A stretch of 64,000 bases of DNA from Acidimicrobiaceae bacterium (GCA_003151955.1 PLZB01000078.1:188-64187), one strand, 5' to 3'; shown: positions 49,355-58,798, numbered from the stretch's first letter. Numbers and translations: made by a program. The notes: generated by a model from the sequence alone, not told the origin.

Positions 49355-50113
49355 ATGGGCATCGAGACAGCGCACCGCATCCCCGGTACCGCCGAGGTCG
49401 TGATCGACATCCCCCCGGTGAACGCCTTCGCCGTCGACCACTGGTTCGGCCTGGCCGAGGCGGTCCTGGCCGCCGGCCGGGACCCGGAGGTCCGGGTCGT
49501 CGTCCTGCGGGCCGAGGGACGGGGGTTCTGCGCCGGGGTCGACATCAAGGAGATCCAGGCCAAGGGGGACGAGGCCCTCATCGGGTGCAACCGGGGCTGC
49601 GCGGCGGCCTTCGCCGCCGTCTACGACTGCGAGGTCCCCGTCATCGCTGCCGTCCACGGCTTCTGCCTGGGCGGGGGGGTCGGCCTGGTCGGGAACGCCG
49701 ACATCGTGGTCGCGTCCGAGGACGCCACCTTCGGGCTCCCCGAGGTGGACCGGGGGGCCCTCGGGGCCGCCACCCATCTCTCCCGGCTCGTCCCCCAGCA
49801 CCGGATGCGGTCGATGGTCTACACAGCCGAGCCCGCCACTGCCGCCGAGCTCCACCACTACGGGTCGATCCTGAAGGTCGTCCCCCCCGGGGAGCTCGTC
49901 GAGGCCGCCTACGAGGTGGCCGGCCGGATCGCCACCAAGAGCCCGACCATCATCCGGCGGGCCAAGGAGTCCCTGAACGGGATCGACCCCGTCGACGTGA
50001 AGCGGAGCTACCGCTACGAGCAGGGCTTCACCTACGAGCTCCACGTGGCCGGGGTGGCCGACGAGCAGCGGGCCGCCTTCGTCGAGAAGCGCGACGCCGA
50101 CACGAGCCGATGA
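49355..50113 (+). CDS. echA20: Enoyl-CoA hydratase-family protein, EchA20 type (steroid C/D-ring opening)
   Basis: The 252-residue crotonase-fold protein has the oxyanion-hole segments 'RGFCAGVDIKEIQAKG' and 'HGFCLGGGVGLVGNADIVVA' and ends 'GFTYELHVAGVADEQRAAFV'. The assignment to EchA20 rests on its position directly before ipdA-ipdB-ipdC, the same order as in Mycobacterium. EchA20 hydrolyses a C-C bond in ring D of the indane acyl-CoA intermediate of cholesterol breakdown. Its stop overlaps the ipdA start (ATGA). Confidence 0.88.
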   Translation: MGIETAHRIPGTAEVVIDIPPVNAFAVDHWFGLAEAVLAAGRDPEVRVVVLRAEGRGFCAGVDIKEIQAKGDEALIGCNRGCAAAFAAVYDCEVPVIAAVHGFCLGGGVGLVGNADIVVASEDATFGLPEVDRGALGAATHLSRLVPQHRMRSMVYTAEPATAAELHHYGSILKVVPPGELVEAAYEVAGRIATKSPTIIRRAKESLNGIDPVDVKRSYRYEQGFTYELHVAGVADEQRAAFVEKRDADTSR

Positions 50114-50985
50114 GCGACAAGACCGCCACCCTCGAGGAGATCGTCGGGGAGCTCCGCAGCGGGATGACCGTCGGGTTCGGGGGTTGGGGGTCCCGACGGA
50201 AGCCCATGGCCGTCGTCCGGGCCATCCTCCGGACCGGGCTCACCGACCTCACCGTCGTCGCCTACGGAGGCCCCGACATCGGGCTCCTCTGCGCCGCGGG
50301 CCGGGTCCGGCGGGCCGTCTATGGCTTCGTCACCCTCGACTCCATCGCCCTCGACCCCCACTTCCGGGCCGCCCGCCAGGCCGGGGCCGTCGAGGCCACC
50401 GAGATGGACGAGGGGATGTTCTTCCTGGGACTCCAGGCCGCGGCCCAGCGGGTCCCCTTCCTCCCCAGCCGGGCCGGACTCGGCTCGGACGTCCTCCGGG
50501 TCAATCCGGAGCTCCGGACCGTGACCTCCCCCTACCCCGGCCCCGACGGGGTGGCCGAGGAGCTGGTGGCCGTCCCCGCCCTCCGCCTCGACGCCGCCTT
50601 CGTCCATGTCAACCGGGCCGACACCCACGGCAACGGCCAGATCCTCGGACCGGACCCCTTCTTCGACGACCTCTTCCTCGGGGCGGCCGAGCGTCGCTAC
50701 GTCACCGCTGAGGCTCTGGTGGCCCCGGGGGAGCTCCTCGACAGCGGGCCGATCCAGACGATCGCCGTCAACCGGCTCCAGACCGACGCCGTGGCGGCCG
50801 CCCCGGGGGGAGCCCACTTCACCTCCTGCCCCCCCGACTACGACCGGGACGAGGCCTTCCAGAAGGCCTATGCCGCCGCTGCCGGCGACGCCGAGGCCTG
50901 GATCGCCTTCGAGCAGCGGTTCCTCTCCGGCGACGAGGCCGACTACCGGGCCGCCGTCGCCGTCAGTGCCGAGGAGGCCCGATGA
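50110..50985 (+). CDS. ipdA: COCHEA-CoA hydrolase subunit IpdA
   Basis: The 291-residue protein has the CoA-transferase family I fold of the alpha type ('LRSGMTVGFGGWGSRRKPMA', 'DAAFVHVNRADTHGNGQILG'). Together with IpdB it forms the hydrolase that opens ring C of the last cholesterol-derived CoA ester. The pair is named from gene order and fold. The glutamate typical of true CoA-transferases is not expected in this pair, in keeping with hydrolase action. It is coupled at both ends by four-base overlaps. Confidence 0.9.
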   Translation: MSDKTATLEEIVGELRSGMTVGFGGWGSRRKPMAVVRAILRTGLTDLTVVAYGGPDIGLLCAAGRVRRAVYGFVTLDSIALDPHFRAARQAGAVEATEMDEGMFFLGLQAAAQRVPFLPSRAGLGSDVLRVNPELRTVTSPYPGPDGVAEELVAVPALRLDAAFVHVNRADTHGNGQILGPDPFFDDLFLGAAERRYVTAEALVAPGELLDSGPIQTIAVNRLQTDAVAAAPGGAHFTSCPPDYDRDEAFQKAYAAAAGDAEAWIAFEQRFLSGDEADYRAAVAVSAEEAR

Positions 50986-51758
50986 CCGAGACCGTCGACA
51001 CCATGGTGACCCGGGCCGAGGTCTGCGCCGTGGCCTGCGCCGAGGCCTGGCGGGGCGACGGGGAGATCATGGCCAGCCCCTTCGGCTCCATCCCCTCCAT
51101 CGGGGCCCGCCTGGCCCGGCTCACCTTCGCCCCCGACCTGGTCCTCACCGACGGGGAGGCCGCCCTCATGGTCAACACCCCCGCCATCTCGGCCCGTCGG
51201 CCCGAGCTCGTCCTCGAGGCCTGGATGCCCTACCGGAAGGTCTTCGAGGTGGTCTGGTCGGGCCGGCGCCACGTGATGATGCAGGCCACCCAGGTGGACC
51301 GGTTCGGGAACCAGAACATCAGCTGCATCGGGGACTGGGCCCACCCGAGAACCCAGCTCATCGGGGTTCGGGGGGCTCCCGGGAACACCGTCAACCACAC
51401 CACCAGCTACTGGGTCCCCAACCACGGGACCAGGTCCTTCGTCGAGGCCGTCGACATGGTCTGCGGCGTCGGCTACGACCGGGCCGCCGCCGCCGGTCCG
51501 GCCGCCAGCCGGTTCCACGAGATCCGCCGGGTCGTCACCAACCTGGCCGTTCTCGACTTCGAGACCCCCGACCACGCCATGCGGCTCCGCTCCGTCCATC
51601 CCGGGGTCACCGTCGAGGAGGTGGTCGAGGCGACCGGCTTCGAGCTGGTCCTCCCCGCCGAGGTCCGGGTGAGCCGGCTCCCGACCGCCGAGGAGCTCGA
51701 GATCATCCGGGAGGTCCTCGACCCCCGGGGGCTCCGGGACAAGGAGGTCCCGGCGTGA
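50982..51758 (+). CDS. ipdB: COCHEA-CoA hydrolase subunit IpdB
   Basis: The 258-residue beta-type CoA-transferase-fold subunit begins MTETVDTMVTRAEVCAVACA, with 'GSIPSIGARLARLTFAPDLV' and 'ISCIGDWAHPRTQLIGVRGA' as family blocks. It lies between ipdA and ipdC with ATGA and GTGA overlaps. The IpdAB complex cleaves ring C to yield an open-chain CoA ester that IpdC and thiolases then process. Confidence 0.9.
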   Translation: MTETVDTMVTRAEVCAVACAEAWRGDGEIMASPFGSIPSIGARLARLTFAPDLVLTDGEAALMVNTPAISARRPELVLEAWMPYRKVFEVVWSGRRHVMMQATQVDRFGNQNISCIGDWAHPRTQLIGVRGAPGNTVNHTTSYWVPNHGTRSFVEAVDMVCGVGYDRAAAAGPAASRFHEIRRVVTNLAVLDFETPDHAMRLRSVHPGVTVEEVVEATGFELVLPAEVRVSRLPTAEELEIIREVLDPRGLRDKEVPA

Positions 51759-52855
51759 CCGAGGCCGCCGTCGCCGGCCCGGTGCTGCCCGAACCCCACC
51801 CCGCACTCCGGACGAAGCTGGTGGAGCTGACCGGGGTCCGCTACCCGATCGTCCAGACCGGGATGGGCTGGGTGGCAGGGCCCCGGCTGGTGGCGGCGAC
51901 GGCCAACGCCGGGGGACTCGGGATCCTGGCCTCGGCCACCATGACCTTCGAGGAGCTCCGGGCCGCCGTGGCCGACGTGAAGGAGCGCACCACGGCCCCC
52001 TTCGGGGTGAACATGCGGACCGACGTCGCCGACGCGGCCGACCGGGTCGCCTTCCTGGTCGAGGCCGGGGTGAAGGTGGCCAGCTTCGCCCAGGCCCCCC
52101 GGCCCGAGACGGTCACAGCCCTCCGGGACGCCGGGGTCGTCGTCATGCCGACCATCGGGGCCCGGCGCCACGCCGAGAAGGTGGCCGACTGGGGGGTCCA
52201 CGCCGTGATCGCCCAGGGGGCGGAAGGGGGGGGCCACACCGGACCGGTCCCCACCACCCTCCTCCTCCCCTCTGTCGTCGAGGCCGTCGGGGATCGGGTG
52301 GCCGTCATCGGGGCCGGCGGGTTCTCGTCGGGTCAGGGCCTGGTGGCCGCCCTCGCCTACGGGGCGGCCGGGATCGCCATGGGGACCCGGTTCCTCCTCA
52401 CCCAGGAGTCCCGGGTCCCCGACGAGGTGAAGAAGGTCTACCTGGGGACCAACGTGACGGGTACCGTTGTCACCACCTCGGTCGACGGGGCCCCCCAGCG
52501 GGTCATCCGGACCGACCTCGTCGACCACCTCGAGGGGTCCGGCCGCCTCGGCGCCCTCCCCCGGGCCGCCCGCAACGCCCTGGCCTTCCGCCGGGAGACC
52601 CACACCTCGATGGCCGCCCTCCTGAAGGAGGGCCGGGCCATGAAGGAGGGGAACGAGCTCTCCTGGGCCCAGGTCGTCATGGCCGCCAACGCCCCCATGA
52701 TGACGAGGGCGGCCCTGGTCGAGGGCCGGACCGACGTCGGGATCCTCCCCACCGGCCAGGTCGTCGGGGTCATCGAGGAGCTCCCCACCGTGGCCGAGCT
52801 CATCGCCCGGATCGTCACCGAGGCCAACGCCACCCTGGATCGGCTCGGGGCCTGA
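51755..52855 (+). CDS. ipdC: IpdC, nitronate-monooxygenase-like flavoenzyme of steroid C/D-ring degradation
   Basis: The 366-residue TIM barrel of the 2-nitropropane-dioxygenase type shows 'YPIVQTGMGWVAGPRLVAAT', 'HAVIAQGAEGGGHTGPVPTT' (His in the FMN pocket) and 'AVIGAGGFSSGQGLVAALAY'. In mycobacteria IpdC introduces a double bond into an indane intermediate before ring C opens. The GTG start at 51755 overlaps the ipdB stop. It is the last gene of the operon; ferredoxin fdxB does not follow. The next gene is convergent. Confidence 0.9.
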   Translation: MTEAAVAGPVLPEPHPALRTKLVELTGVRYPIVQTGMGWVAGPRLVAATANAGGLGILASATMTFEELRAAVADVKERTTAPFGVNMRTDVADAADRVAFLVEAGVKVASFAQAPRPETVTALRDAGVVVMPTIGARRHAEKVADWGVHAVIAQGAEGGGHTGPVPTTLLLPSVVEAVGDRVAVIGAGGFSSGQGLVAALAYGAAGIAMGTRFLLTQESRVPDEVKKVYLGTNVTGTVVTTSVDGAPQRVIRTDLVDHLEGSGRLGALPRAARNALAFRRETHTSMAALLKEGRAMKEGNELSWAQVVMAANAPMMTRAALVEGRTDVGILPTGQVVGVIEELPTVAELIARIVTEANATLDRLGA

Positions 52856-52861
52856 CGAGAC

Positions 52862-54148
52862 CTACGGACCCAGGAGCCCGAGTGGGATGACGCCGATGCC
52901 GTCCCGTCGTCGGTAGGCGTCCGGGCCGGTCGTGAGGACGGCGGCGTCGACGAGATCGTCACCGATGGTCTCCTGAAGCCAGCGGAGGTGCTGGACGTCC
53001 TGGTCGGTGACCGAGGCCGCCAGCTTGACCTCGAAGGCGACGATCCCCTCCGGCCCTTCGACGATCAAGTCGACCTCGTGTCGGCCGCCCATGGTGCGGA
53101 GATGGTAGGTGTGGGCCTCCGCCGTCTGGGCGAGGACTCGGATCGAGAGGGCCGCTAGTGATTCGAAGAGTCCCCCGAGGAGGGACCCGTCCCGGACCCT
53201 GGGAAGAGAGCCGTCGTCTCCCGCCAGGAGATGACGGCGGGTCCGGTTCAGGAGTCGGACGGCCAGGGACGGATCGACGAGATGATGCTTGGGGGCCGCG
53301 GTGAGACGACCGAGATGGTTCAGGGTCGGGAGCCATGCCTCGAGGGGATCCAGGATCCGCATCGAGGTGAGAAGCTCCTCGTACACGCTGGTGGTGGATC
53401 TTGCCGGCTTGCTGGCCATGTCGCTCGTGGCTGCGTCCCGGATCTTCTCCCATGACGTGGTCGTTGCCGTGGCTCCGGCGTAGGCCCGCAACCAGGCTCG
53501 GACGGTGGCAGGACGGCGGACGGGCAAGCCGGCCTCGGCCAGGTCGTGATCGACGATTCGTTCGAGATACCCGTCGAGTTGCTGATTCAGCGCCCGGCCG
53601 GAGAGGCGTCGCATCCCGGGGAAGCCTCCCTGCATGATCTCGTCCACGTAGTCGGCCAGTTTCAGCGGGCAGAGACCGGCGACCGGCGGCCTCTCTCCGG
53701 CCAGCAGGGCTCGCAGCGAGACGGTCGGCGTGGTGAGGTTTCGTTCCGGCAGGCTCAACGTGCGCATCCGTACGGTCGTGATTCGCCCGGCCCCCGAATG
53801 GGTGCCCTGGGCCGGAGGCGATCCGGTCAGGATGAATCGACCACCCGAGGGGTCGTGGTCGACGAGGCGGCGGACGGCGTCCCAGACCACGGGGGCCCGT
53901 TGCCACTCGTCCACCAGGATGGGCGGGGCTCCGTCGCCGACCAGATCCGGATCGGCCTCGATCAGCTCTCGATTGGCAGAGACGTCCAGCCGTCGAATGG
54001 TGTGGCACCGTTGTAGCGCCGTGGCCGTCTTGCCGACACCCTTGGGTCCGTCGAGGAGGATGGCGGGAAGCTCGGGGAGCAACTCGTCCAGCTTGTCGTC
54101 GACGAGTCGGCGAACATAGCCCCCAGGGACCTCGGCAGCGTCGGCCAT
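52862..54148 (-). CDS. P-loop ATPase with DUF4143 (AAA_14 family)
   Basis: The 428-residue protein has an N-terminal AAA fold with Walker A 'GPKGVGKTATAL' (about 34-45), Walker B 'PPILVDEWQRAPVVWDAVRR' and sensor 'RFILTGSPPAQ'. The C-terminal DUF4143 nuclease-like part has 'TMGGRHEVDLIVEGPEGIVA' and 'FEVKLAA', the D...E-x-K pattern of PD-(D/E)XK folds. Function is unknown; such genes are often stand-alone and mobile. A 17-bp sequence is present twice upstream. Confidence 0.88.
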   Translation of the reverse strand: MADAAEVPGGYVRRLVDDKLDELLPELPAILLDGPKGVGKTATALQRCHTIRRLDVSANRELIEADPDLVGDGAPPILVDEWQRAPVVWDAVRRLVDHDPSGGRFILTGSPPAQGTHSGAGRITTVRMRTLSLPERNLTTPTVSLRALLAGERPPVAGLCPLKLADYVDEIMQGGFPGMRRLSGRALNQQLDGYLERIVDHDLAEAGLPVRRPATVRAWLRAYAGATATTTSWEKIRDAATSDMASKPARSTTSVYEELLTSMRILDPLEAWLPTLNHLGRLTAAPKHHLVDPSLAVRLLNRTRRHLLAGDDGSLPRVRDGSLLGGLFESLAALSIRVLAQTAEAHTYHLRTMGGRHEVDLIVEGPEGIVAFEVKLAASVTDQDVQHLRWLQETIGDDLVDAAVLTTGPDAYRRRDGIGVIPLGLLGP

Positions 54149-54176
54149 CGACGAACCCTACCATCCATCCACCCCA

Positions 54177-54216
54177 AACACTACAATTCATCCGCCTCCA
54201 ACACTACAATTCATCC
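54177..54216 (-). repeat. Two identical 17-bp direct repeats upstream of the DUF4143 ATPase
   Basis: On the minus strand GGATGAATTGTAGTGTT occurs twice, at 54200-54216 and 54177-54193, with a 23-bp period. It is AT-rich against the background and each copy includes TGTAGT, similar to a -10 box. It lies 29 bases before the ATPase start, so it is probably a doubled promoter or operator. Confidence 0.8.
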
Positions 54217-54316
54217 AGAGCGCTGTCAGCGACATTCCCTCACAGATCGCTCATCGAAGGCCCCGGATCGGCGGCGCACGATCGGGACAGATGAGTCTCG
54301 GACGAGGGGGGCAGTG

Positions 54317-55684
54317 ATGACGAAGGGGACCGGTTTCTCGAGCAGGACCAGGGGGGCGTCGGTGGCGGCGCTCCTGAGTCTGGTGGTGGTCTGCGCCGCC
54401 TGCGGGTCGACGAGCCCGACGGCCACACCCCCGACGACAGCCCCGCCGATCTCCGCGACAACGGTGGCGCCGCCGTCGGGGACCGGGCCGGCTCCCACGA
54501 CGGCACCCGGCCCGAACGGGACTCCGACCGGGCCGGCGGTACCGACCGTGTCGAGCCAGGCCCCCGGGCCGGTCCCGGCCTCCTACCGGAGCCTGTACTC
54601 CACCCTCCAGGGTCAGATCTCGTCCTTCGCGGCCGTGGCCGGGACGCCGCCGGCGAACAGCTCCACGATGATCGCCTCGGCGCTGGAACCGGCCGACGGC
54701 AACGCCATGACGCCCGACGTCCTCCTGGGCAACGCCCTGGCCAACTCGACGGCGATGATCACGTCGATGAAGGCGCTGGGGGAGACGGCCGTGACCGTCC
54801 AGGTCAACTTCCCCCTGCTGCTGGCCAGCTTCCCCGACAGCTCGACTTACACCACCTTCTACCAGGAGGTGGCCCAGGCCGTCCACGCCGCCGGGATGAC
54901 GCTGATCGTCGAGGAGAACCCCCTGTTCGGGAACATCTCCTCCCTGTCGGTGGGGTCCTTCTACGCCTCCCTGAACCTGACCAGCTTCGCCGCCGACTAC
55001 CAGCAGCAGGCCCAGACCATCATCGACACCATGGACCCGACCTACCTGGCCATCCTGAACGAGCCTGACACCTACACGGCCAACCTCCACAACAAAGCGA
55101 TCGACCTGAACGTGGCCGCCACCGGCGCCCAGTTCGTGAACCTGGTCCTCGGCGGGCTCGACCGGAAGCAGACCCTGGTCGGCGCCGGCTCGGGCACCTG
55201 GACGGATCCTTCCTACGACCAGACCCTCCTCAGCCAGACCTCGATCGACTTCGTCGACATGCACACCTACCCAGTAGCCGCCGTCGACGTGAGCAACATG
55301 CAGGGCCAGGTCCAGGAGGCCGAGGCCGCCCACAAGCCGATCGTCATGACCGAGTGCTGGCTGTACAAGGAGAGCACCGACGGCAAGATCGTCGACACCC
55401 CCACCTCGGCCCCGAACGAGCAGAAGATCGGCACCTACAGCTTCTGGGAGCCTCTCGACTCCCAGTTCCTGACGGCCATGGTCGACTACGCCGAGAGCAA
55501 CGGGTTCGCCGTCGTCTCGCCGTTCTCCACCGAGAACCTCCTCGCCTACCAGACCTGGACCCCGGCACTCGACGCCGAGTCGTCCACCCAGGTCCGATCG
55601 GCCTTCAACCAACAGGTGGTCACGGCCCTCCGGACCGACGAGATCTCCCCGGTCGGCGACACGGTCCGGAAGCTCGCCGGCTGA
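54317..55684 (+). CDS. Lipoprotein with a clan-A-like glycoside hydrolase domain
   Basis: The 455-residue protein begins with a lipoprotein signal ending VCAA-Cys29 and a Thr/Pro-rich linker (30-80). The rest looks like a (beta/alpha)8 barrel. The strand-4 end reads L-N-E-P-D (Glu249, the acid/base position of GH5-like enzymes), a middle strand reads 'FVDMHTYPVAA', and the strand-7 end reads 'VMTECW' (Glu346, nucleophile position). I infer a sugar hydrolase anchored outside the membrane; the exact family is unknown. The ATG at 54317 has GAGGGGGG before it; a GTG directly in front (54314) is possible. It is followed by the LuxR gene. Confidence 0.7.
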   Translation: MTKGTGFSSRTRGASVAALLSLVVVCAACGSTSPTATPPTTAPPISATTVAPPSGTGPAPTTAPGPNGTPTGPAVPTVSSQAPGPVPASYRSLYSTLQGQISSFAAVAGTPPANSSTMIASALEPADGNAMTPDVLLGNALANSTAMITSMKALGETAVTVQVNFPLLLASFPDSSTYTTFYQEVAQAVHAAGMTLIVEENPLFGNISSLSVGSFYASLNLTSFAADYQQQAQTIIDTMDPTYLAILNEPDTYTANLHNKAIDLNVAATGAQFVNLVLGGLDRKQTLVGAGSGTWTDPSYDQTLLSQTSIDFVDMHTYPVAAVDVSNMQGQVQEAEAAHKPIVMTECWLYKESTDGKIVDTPTSAPNEQKIGTYSFWEPLDSQFLTAMVDYAESNGFAVVSPFSTENLLAYQTWTPALDAESSTQVRSAFNQQVVTALRTDEISPVGDTVRKLAG

Positions 55685-55703
55685 GCCGACCCGCTCGGCA
55701 GCG

Positions 55704-58481
55704 GTGCAAGACTGTCGGTCGAATCGTCACCGTGGGGGCCGACCATTGCTGAACAGGACGGGTGCAGCCGACTGGCCCCTCGTCGGCCGCACCGAGGAGC
55801 TCGACCTCCTCCGCCGCCTCCGCTCCGCTCCGGCGGCGACGAGTGCGGTGATCAGCGGGCCGGCCGGGGTCGGGAAGTCCCGCCTGGCCCGGACCGCCCT
55901 GGCCGACGCCGCCCGCCAGGGTTGGGCCACCCTGGAGATCCGGGGCAGCGCCGGGTTCGCCGCCGTCCCGCTCGGGCCGTTCCGGACCGTGCTCGAGCTC
56001 CCCGCCTCGTCGGACCTGACGGAGCTGACCGATGCCGTGGCCCGCGACCTGACCGGGCGACGGTCGGCCAAGGGGCTCCTGGTCCTGGCCGACGACTGCC
56101 AGGATCTCGACGACGCCTCGGCCGGCCTGCTCCACCAGCTGGTGGCGGCCGGTGTCGTGGTGGCCATGATCACGACGCGCTCGGGCACCCGCCCGCCCCA
56201 GGCCCTGACCGACCTGTGGAAGGACGGCCGGGCCGAGCGGGTCGAGCTGCAGAACCTGTCGCGCCGGGAGACCGCCGAGCTCCTGGCGGCCGGGCTGGGC
56301 GGCGCCGTCCAGGACAGCGGCGCCGAACGGATTTGGCACGTCACCGCCGGGAACCCCCTCTCGCTTCGCGAGGTCGTCCTCTCCAGCCTGGAGACGGGCG
56401 CCCTGAGCCAGGTGGAAGGGGAGTGGCGGTGGAGCGGCGAGTGGGCCACCGGGTCCCGCCTCCAGGAGGTCGTCGAGGCCCGGCTGGGCCGGCTCGACCC
56501 CGACGAGCTGACCGCTCTGGAAATGCTGGCCCTGGCCGGCTCGCTGCCCCTCGACGTCGTCACCGGGCTCACCACGGAGCGGGCCGTCGAGGGACTCGAG
56601 GCCCGTTCCCTCGTGACGACCGAGCGCAACGGCCGCCGGCTCGAGCTGTCCATCGCCCACCGGCTCCACGCCGAGGTCCTCCGGGGCCGGCTGGCCCCCC
56701 TCCAGCAACGGTCGATCCGGCGGAGCCTGGCCGACGCCCTGACCGCAGCCGGGGCCCGCCGGGGTGCCGACCAGGTCAGGCTGGCCTGCTGGTCCCTCGA
56801 GTCCGGCATCGACGTCGATCCCGTCACCCTGTCCCGGGGTGCGACCGCCTCGCTCTTCGGGATCGGCCAGGCCATCTCCGGCCGGCTCAAGGAGATCATC
56901 CCCGACATCGAGGCGGAGACCCCGGCCGTCCCCCAGGACTTCCAGCTCGCCCTCCGGCTGGCCCGCGCCGCCTACGACAGCAGCGGCGGGGTGGCCGAGG
57001 GCGTCTCCCTGGCCAACACCTACGCCTGGACCGGCGACACCGAGAAGGCCGAGGCGGTCCTGGCCGAGGTGGCCGCCAGGGCGGAGAGGACGGACGACCG
57101 GCTCCGCCTGGCCCTGGCCCTGGCCTGGATCCGGTTCTGGGGGCACTCCCACGTCGACGAGGCCCGGGCCGGCCTGACCGCGGCGGTGGAGGGGGCGGAG
57201 GGGGCGGAGGGAGGCTGCGACCGTGTCCTGCTGGCCGACACCTATCAGGAGCTGGCCGGGATCGCCCTCAACACGGCCCGGCCGGCGGAGGCCCTGGCCT
57301 ACGCCGAGCGGTCGGCGCTGGCCCAGGGCGTGGAGCTGAACCGGAGCGTCGGAGCGGTCCCGGCCGCGGCGGCGCTGACCTTCCTGGGCCGCCGTGGTGA
57401 CGCCCTGGCCCTCGTCGACGAGGCCGTGCCGGCCGCCAACGAAGGCGGGCATCCCCTCACGGTGGCCACCCTGCTCTTCACCCGGGCCGGGACCCTGGCC
57501 CGCAACGGCGACGTCGAGGAGGGACGCACCCTCATCGAGTGGCTCCGGGAGGTCGCCATCGCCCGGGAGCTCCTCGACGCTACCGCCAATTTCGGGGTCC
57601 TCCTCGGGGAGATCCTCCTCATGCAGGGCCGGCTGGCCAGCGCCGGCCGCGTCTTCCGTGACTCGTCCGGTCTCCTGGCCGAGCGGGACGTGCTCGGCTA
57701 CCGCCCCTGGGCCCTGGCCGGGCTGGCCCGGGCCCGGGCCCTGGCCGGCGAGGAGGATGCGGCCACCGCCGCCCTCGAGGAGGCCCGCCAGATCCAGCCC
57801 GTGGGCCGGCACTACGACATGACCCGCTTCCTGGCCGAGGTCGAGCTCCACACCCTGGCCGGTCGGTTCGCCGCCGCGGTGGAGGCCGCCGGCCAGGCCG
57901 TGGACTGGGCCCGGGCCGCCGGCATGCCCATCGAGGAGGCCCGGGCTCTCGACACCTGGGTGCGAATCGAGCCGACGGCCGCCCTGGCCGACCGGCTGGC
58001 CGAGGTGGCCACGACGACCGACAGCCGCCTGGTGGCCGTGATGGCAGCCCACGCCCGGGCCGCGGTCGACGGCGATCCGGACGCCCTGCTCGAGGCCGCG
58101 GCGAGCTTCGCGGCGATGACCACCTGGCCGCTGGCCGCGGAGGCCGCCTCTGCCGCGGCCCGGATCCTCGACCGTGAGGGCCAGGTCAGGGCGGCCCAGG
58201 CCGCCTCCCGGGTGGCGACCTCGTACCGGGACCGGTGCGAGGGAGTCCGGCCGTCGCCCACCGATGCCTTGGCCGGGCCGGCCCCCCTCACCAGGCGGGA
58301 GAACCAGATCGCCGCCCTCGCCGCCGGAGGCCGTTCCAACCGGGAGATCGCCGAACGGATGTTCCTCTCCCCCCGGACGGTGGAGAACCACCTCTACCAC
58401 GCCTACGTCAAGCTCGGCGTCACCGACCGGGCCGGGCTGGGTGCGGCTCTGGCCGGGGTCACGGCACCGTCTTCTGAGTAG
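55704..58481 (+). CDS. Large LuxR-family (LAL/MalT-like) ATPase regulator
   Basis: The protein is 925 residues, or 911 if it starts at the TTG at 55746. The N-terminal ATPase has Walker A 'SGPAGVGKSRLART' and Walker B 'GLLVLADDCQDLD'. A long TPR-like helical region makes up the middle 500 residues. The C-terminal LuxR HTH reads 'LTRRENQIAALAAGGRSNRE', 'IAERMFLSPRTVENHLYHAY' (about 860-905). Such regulators switch on genes when a ligand and ATP are bound. It is followed on the same strand by a small HTH-like gene and three exported proteins, which are the likely targets. Confidence 0.88.
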   Translation: MQDCRSNRHRGGRPLLNRTGAADWPLVGRTEELDLLRRLRSAPAATSAVISGPAGVGKSRLARTALADAARQGWATLEIRGSAGFAAVPLGPFRTVLELPASSDLTELTDAVARDLTGRRSAKGLLVLADDCQDLDDASAGLLHQLVAAGVVVAMITTRSGTRPPQALTDLWKDGRAERVELQNLSRRETAELLAAGLGGAVQDSGAERIWHVTAGNPLSLREVVLSSLETGALSQVEGEWRWSGEWATGSRLQEVVEARLGRLDPDELTALEMLALAGSLPLDVVTGLTTERAVEGLEARSLVTTERNGRRLELSIAHRLHAEVLRGRLAPLQQRSIRRSLADALTAAGARRGADQVRLACWSLESGIDVDPVTLSRGATASLFGIGQAISGRLKEIIPDIEAETPAVPQDFQLALRLARAAYDSSGGVAEGVSLANTYAWTGDTEKAEAVLAEVAARAERTDDRLRLALALAWIRFWGHSHVDEARAGLTAAVEGAEGAEGGCDRVLLADTYQELAGIALNTARPAEALAYAERSALAQGVELNRSVGAVPAAAALTFLGRRGDALALVDEAVPAANEGGHPLTVATLLFTRAGTLARNGDVEEGRTLIEWLREVAIARELLDATANFGVLLGEILLMQGRLASAGRVFRDSSGLLAERDVLGYRPWALAGLARARALAGEEDAATAALEEARQIQPVGRHYDMTRFLAEVELHTLAGRFAAAVEAAGQAVDWARAAGMPIEEARALDTWVRIEPTAALADRLAEVATTTDSRLVAVMAAHARAAVDGDPDALLEAAASFAAMTTWPLAAEAASAAARILDREGQVRAAQAASRVATSYRDRCEGVRPSPTDALAGPAPLTRRENQIAALAAGGRSNREIAERMFLSPRTVENHLYHAYVKLGVTDRAGLGAALAGVTAPSSE

Positions 58482-58549
58482 CCGCTCACCCGGAATCTGA
58501 GTAGGCCGTACCGAAGACGGGGCCGGGCCCCGTCCGTACCCTCGGACAG

Positions 58550-58732
58550 GTGGATCGATCATCTGCCGTCCAGCAGCTTCCGGTGTTGCACGCAGTGGCG
58601 ATCCGGCTCCGGGACGAGGGTTGCGCCGATCACGTGATCGCCGCCGCCCTGGACATCGACGACGACCAGGTCCCCCTGCTGCTGCACCTCGCGGCCAGCA
58701 AGTTGGCCAACCTGATCTGCCTCGATGCCTGA
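58550..58732 (+). CDS. Small HTH-like protein, 60 residues
   Basis: From a GTG at 58550 the peptide reads MDRSSAVQQLPVLHAVAIRL with a helical core 'DHVIAAALDIDDDQVPLLLH' and 'LAASKLANLICLDA'. The pattern of a helix, a turn after 'LDID' and a second helix resembles sigma region 4 or other small HTHs. It lacks an obvious SD. It sits between the LuxR regulator and the exported trio and may be an accessory regulator. Confidence 0.55.
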   Translation: MDRSSAVQQLPVLHAVAIRLRDEGCADHVIAAALDIDDDQVPLLLHLAASKLANLICLDA

Positions 58733-58798
58733 CGTCCCGGGCCGGCCGCACCGACGGGCCACGAGTCAGCACCACCCCACCAATCAGAGGAGAACAGC

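Noticed and set aside
55620-58775. A 1051-codon open frame on the minus strand
   Set aside because: It is the antisense shadow of the LuxR regulator; the Gly/Gln/Pro-rich text lacks any domain. The plus strand has a P-loop and a LuxR HTH.
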